Shown: positions 1 to 6,537 of the stretch, in pieces
Layout: each line of letters opens with the position of its first letter
How positions within the stretch are numbered: position 1 is the stretch's first letter
Origin: an uncultured Spongiibacteraceae bacterium
GTDB lineage: Bacteria > Pseudomonadota > Gammaproteobacteria > Pseudomonadales > Dasaniaceae
DNA: 6,537 bases
NCBI GenBank assembly: GCA_937969395.1
Contig: CALBVI010000313.1
Span: 1-6,537 of the forward strand
Direction: 5' to 3'
The notes under the pieces: generated by a model
Seen by the model: only the letters and a program-made list of their open reading frames with translations
Database searches by the model: none
Told to the model about the DNA's origin: nothing
Position numbers and translations under genes: made by a program

Positions 1-43
1 TATAGGATAGCAGCTGAATCTTATTAGATTATTAACGGTGATT

Positions 44-90
44 TAAAAAGTCTCTGAGAGGGTAGCTAAGTCATACTCTATCTAGAGACT
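44..90 (-). terminator. Probable intrinsic terminator after the dehydrogenase gene
   Basis: On the minus strand AGTCTCT (90-84) pairs perfectly with AGAGACT (55-49), and the stem runs directly into TTTTT (49-45). A second short stem inside it can form between 76-79 and 57-60 (CTCT with AGAG). The hairpin starts 13 bases after the dehydrogenase TAG, where a terminator is expected. The loop between the main arms is long (28 bases) and the stem is not very GC-rich, so efficiency is uncertain. Confidence 0.55.
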
Positions 91-103
91 GATCGTAAAT
101 AGC

Positions 104-1195
104 CTAATACCCTTTACTAGGATCGACGACATTTAGTAAGGCGTCGCCGGCGATAAAGCGCTTCAGGTTCTCTTGCAGTAGTACCGCTCGTCGCTCGCGT
201 TCACTGCCGCCGCTAGATACATGCGGTGTAATGATGACATTTGGCAGTGTCCACAATGGATGGTTTGAAGGAAGCGGTTCGGGTTCAGTCACATCCAGAC
301 CAGCTGCTGCTAATTTGTTTGCTTTTAGCGCCTGATACAGATCGTTAGTGACAACAGATTTGCCACGACCGACGTTAATAAATATCGCATTTGGTTTAAG
401 TCCGTCGAAAAAGTTTTTGTCATATAGGTTAGTCGTCGACTCCGTGAGAGGTACCGCGCTGATAATCACGTCGGCTTCTGCGGCGAGAGCAGTCAGCTCA
501 TTTGAAAGACCAACGTAGTCAACGAAGGCGGGGCCGGTGCGGCTGCTGTTTCGAGTTGCGGATACCTGCATGCCTAAAGCATCACCGAATCTAGCAACTT
601 CAGTACCTATGCCACCGAGTCCGACAACGAGTAATTTTTTACCGACTACTGATGTCATGTTTTCGCGTGCACCTCTTGCCCAAGTGCCTGTCTTCATTTC
701 TCTAACAAAACGAGGTAAGTCGCGGGCGAGTGACATCATCATCGCTATTGCATGCTCTGCAATAACAGGAGATTCCATTTTCTGCATATTGGTGAGAATG
801 ACCTCGCCGCTGGCTATTTTGGGGATGTCTACACAATTCTCAACGCCTGCACCTGTTCTCTGCATCCAGAGTAAATTTTCGGCGGTTTCGATGAATGCAG
901 CACCGCAGCCACCAATGTAGGCATCAGCACCTTTAGCTTCGGCGAGAGCGTCTCTCGTTGAACTAACAGTCACAAATTCAATGTCTGGGTACGTACGCCT
1001 TACGGCATTTACATCGATTACGCGGGCCTGCAAGAGTATTTTATCCACACCGGACCAACCAGGTAGATCGCGAGTAGGCGTTGTGGCGGCCTCAATCCCG
1101 GTTTGTTCTATTAGCTGCTCGACTGAAATTTGTGCCTGAGCTAATTGAATAAAAGAGAGAAGGACAATGCATGTCTTAAGGGTATTTCTAATCAC
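104..1195 (-). CDS. D-2-hydroxyacid dehydrogenase (NAD(P)-dependent) with N-terminal signal peptide
   Basis: D-isomer-specific 2-hydroxyacid dehydrogenase, a family that interconverts 2-oxoacids and D-2-hydroxyacids; the exact substrate is unknown. It has 363 residues against about 310-330 for common cytoplasmic members. The excess is an N-terminal leader: MIRNTLKTCIVLLSFIQLAQ reads as a Sec-type signal peptide with probable cleavage after AQA (near residue 21), followed by a linker to about residue 50. The Rossmann dinucleotide motif GLGGIG is at 192-197. Catalytic residues are in place: R277 in NVGRG, E306 in DVTEPEPLP, H325 in TPHVSS. GTG at 1195 is chosen because GAGGA lies six bases upstream. 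A start at Val50 (GTG, 1048) would give a leaderless enzyme of 314 residues but lacks a ribosome binding site. The gene looks richer in G+C than the reductase gene beside it. It is the last gene before a probable terminator. Family assignment is firm; export is inferred from the leader. Confidence 0.92.
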   Translation of the reverse strand: MIRNTLKTCIVLLSFIQLAQAQISVEQLIEQTGIEAATTPTRDLPGWSGVDKILLQARVIDVNAVRRTYPDIEFVTVSSTRDALAEAKGADAYIGGCGAAFIETAENLLWMQRTGAGVENCVDIPKIASGEVILTNMQKMESPVIAEHAIAMMMSLARDLPRFVREMKTGTWARGARENMTSVVGKKLLVVGLGGIGTEVARFGDALGMQVSATRNSSRTGPAFVDYVGLSNELTALAAEADVIISAVPLTESTTNLYDKNFFDGLKPNAIFINVGRGKSVVTNDLYQALKANKLAAAGLDVTEPEPLPSNHPLWTLPNVIITPHVSSGGSERERRAVLLQENLKRFIAGDALLNVVDPSKGY

Positions 1196-1257
1196 GTGAG
1201 GTCCTCATTTAAAATTGCACAGTGTGCAGGGAGCGCGTCAGCGCAGCTAACAAAAGC
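1196..1257. other. 62-base gap with two short dyads before the dehydrogenase gene
   Basis: The gap between the reductase stop and the dehydrogenase start holds a perfect 13-base dyad, TGCACAGTGTGCA (1216-1228, 6-bp arms), and a perfect 11-base dyad, TGAGGTCCTCA (1198-1208, 5-bp arms), which covers the ribosome binding site. CACGTG (1193-1198) overlaps the start codon itself. No T-tract follows any of them in the way of an intrinsic terminator, so read-through from the reductase gene is expected. Confidence 0.5.
1202..1206 (-). promoter_or_regulatory. Ribosome binding site deciding the GTG start of the dehydrogenase
   Basis: GAGGA on the minus strand lies six bases before the GTG at 1195. The competing in-frame GTG at 1048 (Val50), which would give a leaderless cytoplasmic protein of 314 residues, has no comparable purine-rich site before it. 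The signal-peptide form is therefore preferred. Confidence 0.65.
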
Positions 1258-2187
1258 TTATACTTTAAGCGTGTTATAAAATACTTCTATTTGTTGACGC
1301 TGTTCAGCATTTGGTAAACGCCCCATAGCGGCACCAATATTATCTTCTAAGTGATGTATCTTTGTTGTGCCTGGGATAGCGCAGGTAATTGCCGGGTGCG
1401 AGACGACATATTTTAAAAATAGTCTAGCCCATGAAGTTGCATCAAATTCTGCTGCCCACGTAGGTATTTCGTGACCTTTAACTGCACTGAATAAACTTCC
1501 TCGACCAAAGGTTAAATTGGCGACTACAGCGACACCTTTATCGGCGGCAAGTTTTAGTATCCGTTTTTCAGCTTCACGATCTGCTAGTGAGTAATTGACT
1601 TGAATAAAATCTAGGGATTCTGATTCGAGAATATTGGCCATGTCGCTATATTGCGAACTTCTTGAGGTGGTAATGCCCAAATAGCGAATTTTTTTCGCAG
1701 CTTTTGCTTCGCGTAAAATAGGTAAATTCTTTTGCCAATTTCTCATGTTATGTACAGAGACTAAATCCAATGAGCCAGATTTTAATTTATTTGTGGATGA
1801 GTTTATTTGAGTTTGTGTTTCTTGTCCGCCGCTGCGATCGCATTTAGTGGCGATAAAAAATTGATCTTTGAAATCAAGTTGTTCGACAAGATTACCGATA
1901 ACACTTTCTGAACTGCCATAAGAGGGGGCAGTGTCAATGAGCTTGCCACCATATGCAGCGAATCTTGCTAATGTTTCTTTTAGTGGTGCCATAGCGGTAG
2001 GATTATTACCAACACCATAGCGGTTAGTGCCAATGCCGATAACTGGAATTTTTTCACCGGTGGATGGTATGGCTTTAGTGATTAAAGGCGAATTCTGTGT
2101 TTGCGAAAATGCGGCATGGCTTAATAATGAGGTAGGTGTTGTTGCGAGTAAAGCTGCAGATTTTAATAGCGTACGACGGTTAAGCAT
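1258..2187 (-). CDS. Aldo/keto reductase with twin-arginine (Tat) signal peptide
   Basis: NAD(P)H-dependent oxidoreductase of the aldo/keto reductase superfamily, 309 residues; substrate not recognisable. The N-terminus MLNRRTLLKSAALLATTPTS has a twin-arginine motif (R4 R5, then TLLK), a hydrophobic stretch to about residue 22 and a likely cleavage site near S-H-A25. This leaves a barrel of about 280 residues, usual for bacterial members. The full catalytic tetrad is visible: D85 and Y90 in LIDTAPSYG, K115 in IATKCD, H146 in VSVHNM. Cofactor-side motifs are also present: QVNYS (196-200) and IPGTTKIHHLEDN (271-283), where K276 is in the position expected to contact a 2'-phosphate. A strong ribosome binding site fixes the start. 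The gene is followed after 62 bases by the dehydrogenase gene on the same strand, so co-transcription is likely. Tat export would carry the folded, cofactor-loaded enzyme to the periplasm. Confidence 0.9.
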   Translation of the reverse strand: MLNRRTLLKSAALLATTPTSLLSHAAFSQTQNSPLITKAIPSTGEKIPVIGIGTNRYGVGNNPTAMAPLKETLARFAAYGGKLIDTAPSYGSSESVIGNLVEQLDFKDQFFIATKCDRSGGQETQTQINSSTNKLKSGSLDLVSVHNMRNWQKNLPILREAKAAKKIRYLGITTSRSSQYSDMANILESESLDFIQVNYSLADREAEKRILKLAADKGVAVVANLTFGRGSLFSAVKGHEIPTWAAEFDATSWARLFLKYVVSHPAITCAIPGTTKIHHLEDNIGAAMGRLPNAEQRQQIEVFYNTLKV

Positions 2188-2194
2188 TGGAATG

Positions 2195-2201
2195 TCCCCT
2201 C
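2195..2201 (-). promoter_or_regulatory. Ribosome binding site of the aldo/keto reductase gene
   Basis: GAGGGGA on the minus strand lies seven bases before the ATG at 2187. This strong Shine-Dalgarno match confirms the start codon and therefore that the twin-arginine leader belongs to the protein. Confidence 0.75.
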
Positions 2202-2277
2202 AATAATGAATGGATGAACTACCAAAATTTATGTCTAAACTAATAATTTTATGGTCGGAAAGCACGACTATTTGATA

Positions 2278-2291
2278 TTGCTAGCTAACAA
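2278..2291. repeat. 14-bp near-palindrome, possible operator
   Basis: TTGCTAGCTAACAA matches its own reverse complement at six of seven base-pair positions, with GCTAGC at its centre. It lies about 90 bases before the aldo/keto reductase start and directly beside the inverted repeat. It has the size and symmetry of a dimeric regulator's site, but no regulator gene is in the window and only one copy was seen, so the role is a guess. Confidence 0.3.
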
Positions 2292-2292
2292 G

Positions 2293-2340
2293 TATTGAAG
2301 CCGCGCCCAATAGTAAAAGCAATTGAACGAGGCTTCAATA
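2293..2340. repeat. Inverted repeat, 10-bp perfect arms, 28-base spacer
   Basis: TATTGAAGCC at 2293-2302 is the exact reverse complement of GGCTTCAATA at 2331-2340. One mismatch further in, two more base pairs can form (C2304-G2329, G2305-C2328). A second, competing hairpin uses ATTGAA at 2322-2327 with TTCAAT at 2334-2339 and a six-base loop. The repeat starts 15 bases after the RND stop. On the minus strand the outer stem is followed by CTTGTTAGC rather than a T-run. On the plus strand it is followed by ATTTCTTTCT, but no plus-strand gene precedes it. A 3'-end stabilising hairpin, a weak or Rho-assisted terminator, or a regulatory structure for the reductase are all possible. Confidence 0.7.
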
Positions 2341-2354
2341 ATTTCTTTCTGTTA

Positions 2355-5300
2355 TCAGCTTTGTGCTATTGGTGTTGCCCCCAAGTCTCCAGAACTTGCT
2401 TGCTTTTTCTTTGATGAAACCAAGCCACGTAAGTCTTCTAGAATGAGATACATTGCTGGAACGAGCAATAAACAAATAATGGTAGCGAAGATAATGCCGT
2501 AGCCCAATGATATAGCCATAGGTATCAGGAATTTTGCCTGTCGTGAGGTTTCGAAAATCATCGGCGCTAAACCACCAAAGGTGGTGATGGTCGTCAGCAA
2601 GATAGGACGTAAGCGACGCATACCTGCCATCTGGATGGCATCAAAAGAACTGGCACCTTCGTTACGTTTATCATTGGCGTAAGTAATCATGACCAAACTA
2701 TCATTCACCACAACACCCGATAACGCAATAATGCCGAGTACGCTCACCATGCTTAGTCCGTATCCCATGATTAAATGACCAAGCACGGCGCCGATAACGC
2801 CGAAGGGAATGGCAAGCATAATCAATAGTGGCTGACTGTAGCTATTGAATGGAATAACTAACATGGCATAGAGAACAAACATGGCAATTATGACGGAAAA
2901 TCGTAGACTTGAAGCACTGTCTTCAATTTGTGCCTGATTGCCACGGAAGCGTACACTCAAACCAGGGAAGTCGGATTCTAACTGTTGCAGAATGCCATCA
3001 TTAAGCGCTGCAATAATAATACTGGTTTGACTGTTTGGCGTAACGTTAGCCGCAACACGAATAACGCGCCTACCTGATTGGCGGGTAATACTGGTGTAAG
3101 CATGGCCGCGTTTAACCGTAGCTACTTCATAGAGTGATACAAAATCACCAGAGGGCGTGATTAGTTTCAATTGGTTTAAATCATATTCTGAATCACGCTG
3201 GTCTGCTCTTAAACGAACCAACACTTTTATTTCATGCCGACCACGTTGTTGACGAGAAGCTTCATTACCATAAAAGGCGGCACGGACTTGACTTGAAATA
3301 TCACTAACGGTCAATCCTAGCTGTTCACCTTTGGGTAATAATACAAAATCTAACTGTTCTTTACCTTGAGTAAAGCCATCGGTGATGTCGCTAACAATCG
3401 GGTATACAGTTAACTGTTCGGCGAGTGACTCGCCAGCTTGTCGTAGCGTATCAACATCGCGATGTGATAGCTCAACTGTTAGGGCCCGGCCACGACCCGG
3501 GCCACCAATGTCAGATTCGAATAATAATGATTCTACGCCAGTTACCTCGCCTAAAATGGTTCGCCACAATGCAACGACTTCAGCGGTTTCAGTATTGCGA
3601 GTTTCTTCTGCTTCTAAGTAAAATTCGACACTGAGATTGTTTTCACTGATCGTACTTTCATAACCTTGGAAATTACCTTCGCGGCCAATTTCATCCATAA
3701 CGTTTTGAAGGCTATTGGTTACTCGCTGTTCCATAGCTCGCATACTTGACATAGGAGAACCGACTGGGAGCACAATGGTGACGCCGCCTGTGTCAGATTC
3801 AACGCGAGGGAATAATGAGAAGCCTGCTCGCCCGCTGGCAAGAAAGCTGGAAAGAACAATAAATACCGCTATGCCGATAAAGAAAGTGGTATAGCGCCAA
3901 TTTAAACAAAGTGATAGTGCCGGTTTGTAATAACGATGGATAAAATGATCCATGCCATTGGCAAAGCGCACTTGCACGGCGGACATCGTGCTGAAGAAGC
4001 CTTTTTTCTTTGTGTTTGATTTAGTATGAGCCAAGTGAGCAGGTAATATTAATGCGGCTTCAACCCACGAAATAATAAAGACGCTAATAACAACTAACGG
4101 TACTACACCAAATATTAATCCTAGACGACCCGGTAAAAACATCAGTGGAATAAAAGCTACAATATTACTGAGGATACTAAATGTTAGCGGAGTGACAACA
4201 TGCTGCATGCCTCGTATAGCAGCATCAACATTGCTATAACCGCGTTGTCGGTATTCGTAAATATTTTCACCGGCGATAATGGCATCATCCACCACAATCC
4301 CTAAGGCTAAAATAAAGGCGAACATTGAAATCATATTAATCGATACACCCATGCCCGGTAAAAACAACATGCCGCCTAGGAATGCAGTCGGAATACCTAA
4401 TGTCACCCAAAATGCTAGGCGCATATCAAGGAATAGCGTGAGGAGGACCAATACAAAAATGAGACCGATAAAGGCATTTTTTAACAATAAATGTAATCTG
4501 GCTTGATAAATTTCAGATCGATCTGAGAGTACTGATATTTGAACGGCTTCTGGGAGTGTTTGTTGAATATTAGGTAAAACGGCTCTGACCGCCTCAGAAA
4601 CTGCGATGGGTGTTTGGTCTCCAACGCGATAGACATTAATAGCTATTGCATTGTTACCGTTATAACGCAGGCTGCTGATGCTTTCTTCAAAGCCATCAGT
4701 AACGCTAGCAATTTCACCGAGAGTGATTGTACTGCCGTTGGCTTGTTCGATAATAGGTAGACCGGCAAAATCTTCAGCCCACTGAGCACGACTAGAAACT
4801 CTTAATAAGATTTCCCCGCCTTCAGATTTAATACTACCGCCGCCACGTTCTACGGAAGCTTGAGAAATAGCAGAAGAAATTTGCGTTAAACTAACCCCAA
4901 GTTTTTCTAGCATCAGTTGATCAACTTCAACATGTACTTCAAAACTTCGGCCGCCACGGACCTCAACTTGAGTAATGTTATCGCCATTAAGTAACTGGTC
5001 ACGAACGATTTCTGCATATTCACGCAAATCCCATTCGCTGATATTACCCGATAGGTTTAGTCCTAATACCTGCCGTCTTCTTGATGACATGGACACGACG
5101 GGTGTCTCGGCTTCTACTGGCATGGTGTTAAGGTTAGATACGGCCTGCTGTACTTCGGCAAAAACTTGCATCCGATCAGCGTCTGTTAATAGTTCAGCAC
5201 TAACAGAAGATGAACCTTCTGATGAGGTTGATTCAATTTCATCCAAACCATCGATATTACCGAGTGCTTCCTCAACGGCTAGCGTAATGCCTTGCTCTAC

Positions 5301-5498
5301 TTCTTCTGGGCTGGCGCCGCTGTAAGAAACTCTAACTTGCACTTCATCAGTGGCGAAATCAGGTATGACTTCTTTTTTAATACTTTGCGTCACATAAATG
5401 CCGCCTGCAATGAGTACAACCATCAGCAGATTGGCAACTTTATTATTAAGCACCATCCATGCAATCATTCCTTTGTGGCTAACTTTCTCTAGTGTCAT
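2355..5498 (-). CDS. RND-family efflux transporter permease subunit (HAE1/AcrB-like)
   Basis: Inner-membrane, proton-driven RND pump of 1047 residues, the normal length for AcrB-type proteins, and apparently intact. The layout is typical: TM1 at about 21-38, a large periplasmic porter loop at about 45-335, TM2-TM6 at about 340-487, TM7 at about 536-554, a second periplasmic loop at about 560-860, and TM8-TM12 at about 867-1020. The N-terminal hallmark PDFATDEVQVRVSYSGASPE begins at residue 46. The TM4 proton-relay aspartates are present in GIVVDDAII (D404, D405). By motif alignment, R962 and T969 in RRLRPILLT match AcrB R971 and T978. The TM10 lysine (AcrB K940) is replaced by Asn932 in GVVVNDS, so this is not a classical AcrB orthologue. 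The ATG at 5498 is supported by AGAGGT eight bases upstream and by the ATGA overlap with the adaptor gene. M11 and M15 are weaker alternative starts. Substrate specificity cannot be inferred. Confidence 0.95.
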   Translation of the reverse strand: MTLEKVSHKGMIAWMVLNNKVANLLMVVLIAGGIYVTQSIKKEVIPDFATDEVQVRVSYSGASPEEVEQGITLAVEEALGNIDGLDEIESTSSEGSSSVSAELLTDADRMQVFAEVQQAVSNLNTMPVEAETPVVSMSSRRRQVLGLNLSGNISEWDLREYAEIVRDQLLNGDNITQVEVRGGRSFEVHVEVDQLMLEKLGVSLTQISSAISQASVERGGGSIKSEGGEILLRVSSRAQWAEDFAGLPIIEQANGSTITLGEIASVTDGFEESISSLRYNGNNAIAINVYRVGDQTPIAVSEAVRAVLPNIQQTLPEAVQISVLSDRSEIYQARLHLLLKNAFIGLIFVLVLLTLFLDMRLAFWVTLGIPTAFLGGMLFLPGMGVSINMISMFAFILALGIVVDDAIIAGENIYEYRQRGYSNVDAAIRGMQHVVTPLTFSILSNIVAFIPLMFLPGRLGLIFGVVPLVVISVFIISWVEAALILPAHLAHTKSNTKKKGFFSTMSAVQVRFANGMDHFIHRYYKPALSLCLNWRYTTFFIGIAVFIVLSSFLASGRAGFSLFPRVESDTGGVTIVLPVGSPMSSMRAMEQRVTNSLQNVMDEIGREGNFQGYESTISENNLSVEFYLEAEETRNTETAEVVALWRTILGEVTGVESLLFESDIGGPGRGRALTVELSHRDVDTLRQAGESLAEQLTVYPIVSDITDGFTQGKEQLDFVLLPKGEQLGLTVSDISSQVRAAFYGNEASRQQRGRHEIKVLVRLRADQRDSEYDLNQLKLITPSGDFVSLYEVATVKRGHAYTSITRQSGRRVIRVAANVTPNSQTSIIIAALNDGILQQLESDFPGLSVRFRGNQAQIEDSASSLRFSVIIAMFVLYAMLVIPFNSYSQPLLIMLAIPFGVIGAVLGHLIMGYGLSMVSVLGIIALSGVVVNDSLVMITYANDKRNEGASSFDAIQMAGMRRLRPILLTTITTFGGLAPMIFETSRQAKFLIPMAISLGYGIIFATIICLLLVPAMYLILEDLRGLVSSKKKQASSGDLGATPIAQS

Positions 5499-6537
5499 GA
5501 TCGGTTACCTCTACCGCCTTCAGTAGATGATGCTTCATTGGGTTTACTTCTTTCTGTGGTGATTTTTAATCCGTTATAAGCATTGGCAATGTTTGTCGTT
5601 ATTAATAACTCACCTTCTTTAAAATCGCCTTTAGCAAGAATACGGTTTTGTTCACGCCAGACAATATCAAGTTCATGAATTTCTAATTCACCATTACTAT
5701 TTGTCCATATTTGGTTGCCGTTATGAATCATCGTTTCATCCAATACCATAACGTTGTCTAAGGTATTACCAATAATTTCTACAGCGACATAGTCATTAAC
5801 CATTAGCTGGGCTTTACCGGCGTTTTCTGGTTTAAGTGCTAGTGGATCATCAAGTCGTATAAGAATTTGCGCCTGACGGGTAGCGCCATCTAATTCGGGT
5901 AAGCGCTTATAAACTTCACCGGTGCGAACCTTGGTATTGCTACTACCTAGAAAGATTTTTACTTTAGAACCGGTATTTACTTGTTCATTAGCGAAAGTAA
6001 AATGAGCGAGGTAATCAATGGGTAGAGAAATTTTAATCCAAAACGTTGTGGTGTCGATCAAATCAACAATTTGCTTTGAGCTACTAACATTACTGCCTAG
6101 GTCGATGTACTTATTACTGATGATCCCAGAGAATGGCGCTCGAACTTCCGTGCGCGCAAAGTCTAATTCAGCTGACTCTAAAGAGGCTTGGCTGGAATTG
6201 ATTTCTGCTTGCGCTTGAGCCAGTTGGGGTTCACGTAAAATTAATTGCCTCTGTTGTTCAGATAACTCTGTATTGAGTTGCTCAGTTAATAAATTTAATT
6301 CGCGGCTGGCAACAGCTTGCTCACCTAATTCTTGTTGGTAGCTAGCATTTGCATTCGCGAGCGTTGCTTCAGCGCGCAATATTGCTAAGCGATAATCAAC
6401 GTCTTCAATTTTCGCGAGCAATTGATTTTTTTCTACTAATGTTCCAGGCGCTAAATCTCCACCGATAGAAACGATGTTGCCACTTACTTGAGGGAATAAC
6501 GTTACTGATGTCGCGGCTAAAACCTCACCGTGTAATT
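5495..6537 (-). CDS. RND efflux periplasmic adaptor (membrane fusion protein, HlyD/AcrA type), 5'-partial
   Basis: Periplasmic adaptor subunit of a tripartite efflux pump, linking the inner-membrane RND transporter to an outer-membrane channel. The frame stays open to the window edge, so the gene begins outside; 346 residues plus stop are visible. A TTG at 6421 could be read as a start, but the 38 residues before it are clearly homologous (VTLFPQVSGNIVSI, then APGTLVEKNQLLAKIED), forming the first half of the biotinyl-lipoyl-like domain. A Gln/Glu/Ala-rich helical hairpin follows (visible residues about 50-130), then the second lipoyl half at RAPFSGIIS (from about 132), a beta-barrel region and a membrane-proximal domain. 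The C-terminus is a short polar Gly/Arg/Ser tail. The signal peptide or lipobox must lie in the missing part. Its TGA overlaps the RND start by four bases, so the two are one operon. The family call is firm; the substrate is unknown. Confidence 0.93.
   Translation of the reverse strand, partial: LHGEVLAATSVTLFPQVSGNIVSIGGDLAPGTLVEKNQLLAKIEDVDYRLAILRAEATLANANASYQQELGEQAVASRELNLLTEQLNTELSEQQRQLILREPQLAQAQAEINSSQASLESAELDFARTEVRAPFSGIISNKYIDLGSNVSSSKQIVDLIDTTTFWIKISLPIDYLAHFTFANEQVNTGSKVKIFLGSSNTKVRTGEVYKRLPELDGATRQAQILIRLDDPLALKPENAGKAQLMVNDYVAVEIIGNTLDNVMVLDETMIHNGNQIWTNSNGELEIHELDIVWREQNRILAKGDFKEGELLITTNIANAYNGLKITTERSKPNEASSTEGGRGNRS
5507..5512 (-). promoter_or_regulatory. Ribosome binding site of the RND gene, inside the adaptor gene
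   Basis: AGAGGT on the minus strand lies eight bases before the ATG at 5498 and within the last codons of the adaptor gene. With the ATGA stop/start overlap (5495-5498) it suggests translational coupling, which would keep adaptor and pump synthesis linked. It decides the RND start over the internal methionines M11 and M15. Confidence 0.75.

Larger units (their letters stand above)
2188..2354. other. Intergenic region between the RND gene and the aldo/keto reductase gene
   Basis: An AT-rich 167-base gap with no plausible gene. It holds a 10-bp inverted repeat (2293-2340), a 14-bp near-palindrome (2278-2291) and the reductase's ribosome binding site (2195-2201). I found no convincing -35/-10 pair at proper spacing on the minus strand, although the size and AT content would suit a promoter. 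The repeat is not followed by a T-tract on the minus strand, so there is no standard intrinsic terminator after the RND gene. Confidence 0.6.

Noticed and set aside
537..920. Plus-strand open frame of 127 codons
   Set aside because: It lies antisense within the dehydrogenase gene, whose motifs are complete; its translation shows no recognisable domain and there is no supporting start context.
1169..1195. Lipoprotein signal using Cys9 of the dehydrogenase
   Set aside because: The residues before Cys9 (LKT) do not fit a lipobox, and the cysteine lies before the hydrophobic core rather than after it.
1231..1246. GCGC...GCGC hairpin in the gap before the dehydrogenase as a terminator
   Set aside because: The stem is only four base pairs and no T-tract follows on the minus strand.
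2253..2270. Small hairpin GTCG...CGAC in the intergenic region
   Set aside because: Only four base pairs with a seven-base loop; expected by chance.
2202..2290. Sigma-70 promoter for the reductase gene
   Set aside because: Pieces such as TTGTTA and TAAAAT occur on the minus strand, but no pair has acceptable sequence and 16-18 base spacing.
4975..5325. Plus-strand open frame of 116 codons, and smaller ones at 3382-3634, 4279-4506, 5292-5492 and 6018-6218
   Set aside because: All are antisense to conserved RND or adaptor coding sequence; their Ser/Thr-rich or otherwise unremarkable translations are typical of shadow frames.
6419..6421. TTG as the start codon of the membrane fusion protein
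   Set aside because: The frame is open for 38 more codons to the window edge and encodes the conserved first half of the lipoyl domain, so the TTG is an internal leucine.

Overview
All genes recognised here lie on the minus strand, so the window reads right to left. The base composition is moderate, the RND/membrane-fusion pair is of proteobacterial type, and two enzymes carry export signals. This suggests a Gram-negative proteobacterium, plausibly an aquatic gammaproteobacterium. That placement is inference; no rRNA or other marker is present.

Right part (2355-6537): a tripartite-efflux gene pair. The periplasmic membrane fusion protein (HlyD/AcrA type) runs off the right edge, so its N-terminus is missing. 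Its stop codon overlaps the start of a complete 1047-residue RND inner-membrane pump by four bases (ATGA). The fusion protein would bridge the pump to an outer-membrane channel. No outer-membrane factor, regulator or promoter for this operon lies in the window.

Middle (2188-2354): a 167-base gap holding a 10-bp inverted repeat, whose right arm can also pair with a second site, and next to it a 14-bp near-palindrome. Left part (104-2187): two oxidoreductase genes in tandem, an aldo/keto reductase with a twin-arginine signal and a D-2-hydroxyacid dehydrogenase with a Sec-like signal peptide. Both keep their catalytic residues. A hairpin with a T-tract 13 bases after the second gene probably ends transcription.

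No mobile element, CRISPR array, tRNA or rRNA was seen, and no clear new system. The most unusual point is that two neighbouring nicotinamide-dependent enzyme families both appear to be exported, away from the cytoplasmic NAD(P)H pool. Whether the oxidoreductases are functionally tied to the efflux pump cannot be decided from the sequence.
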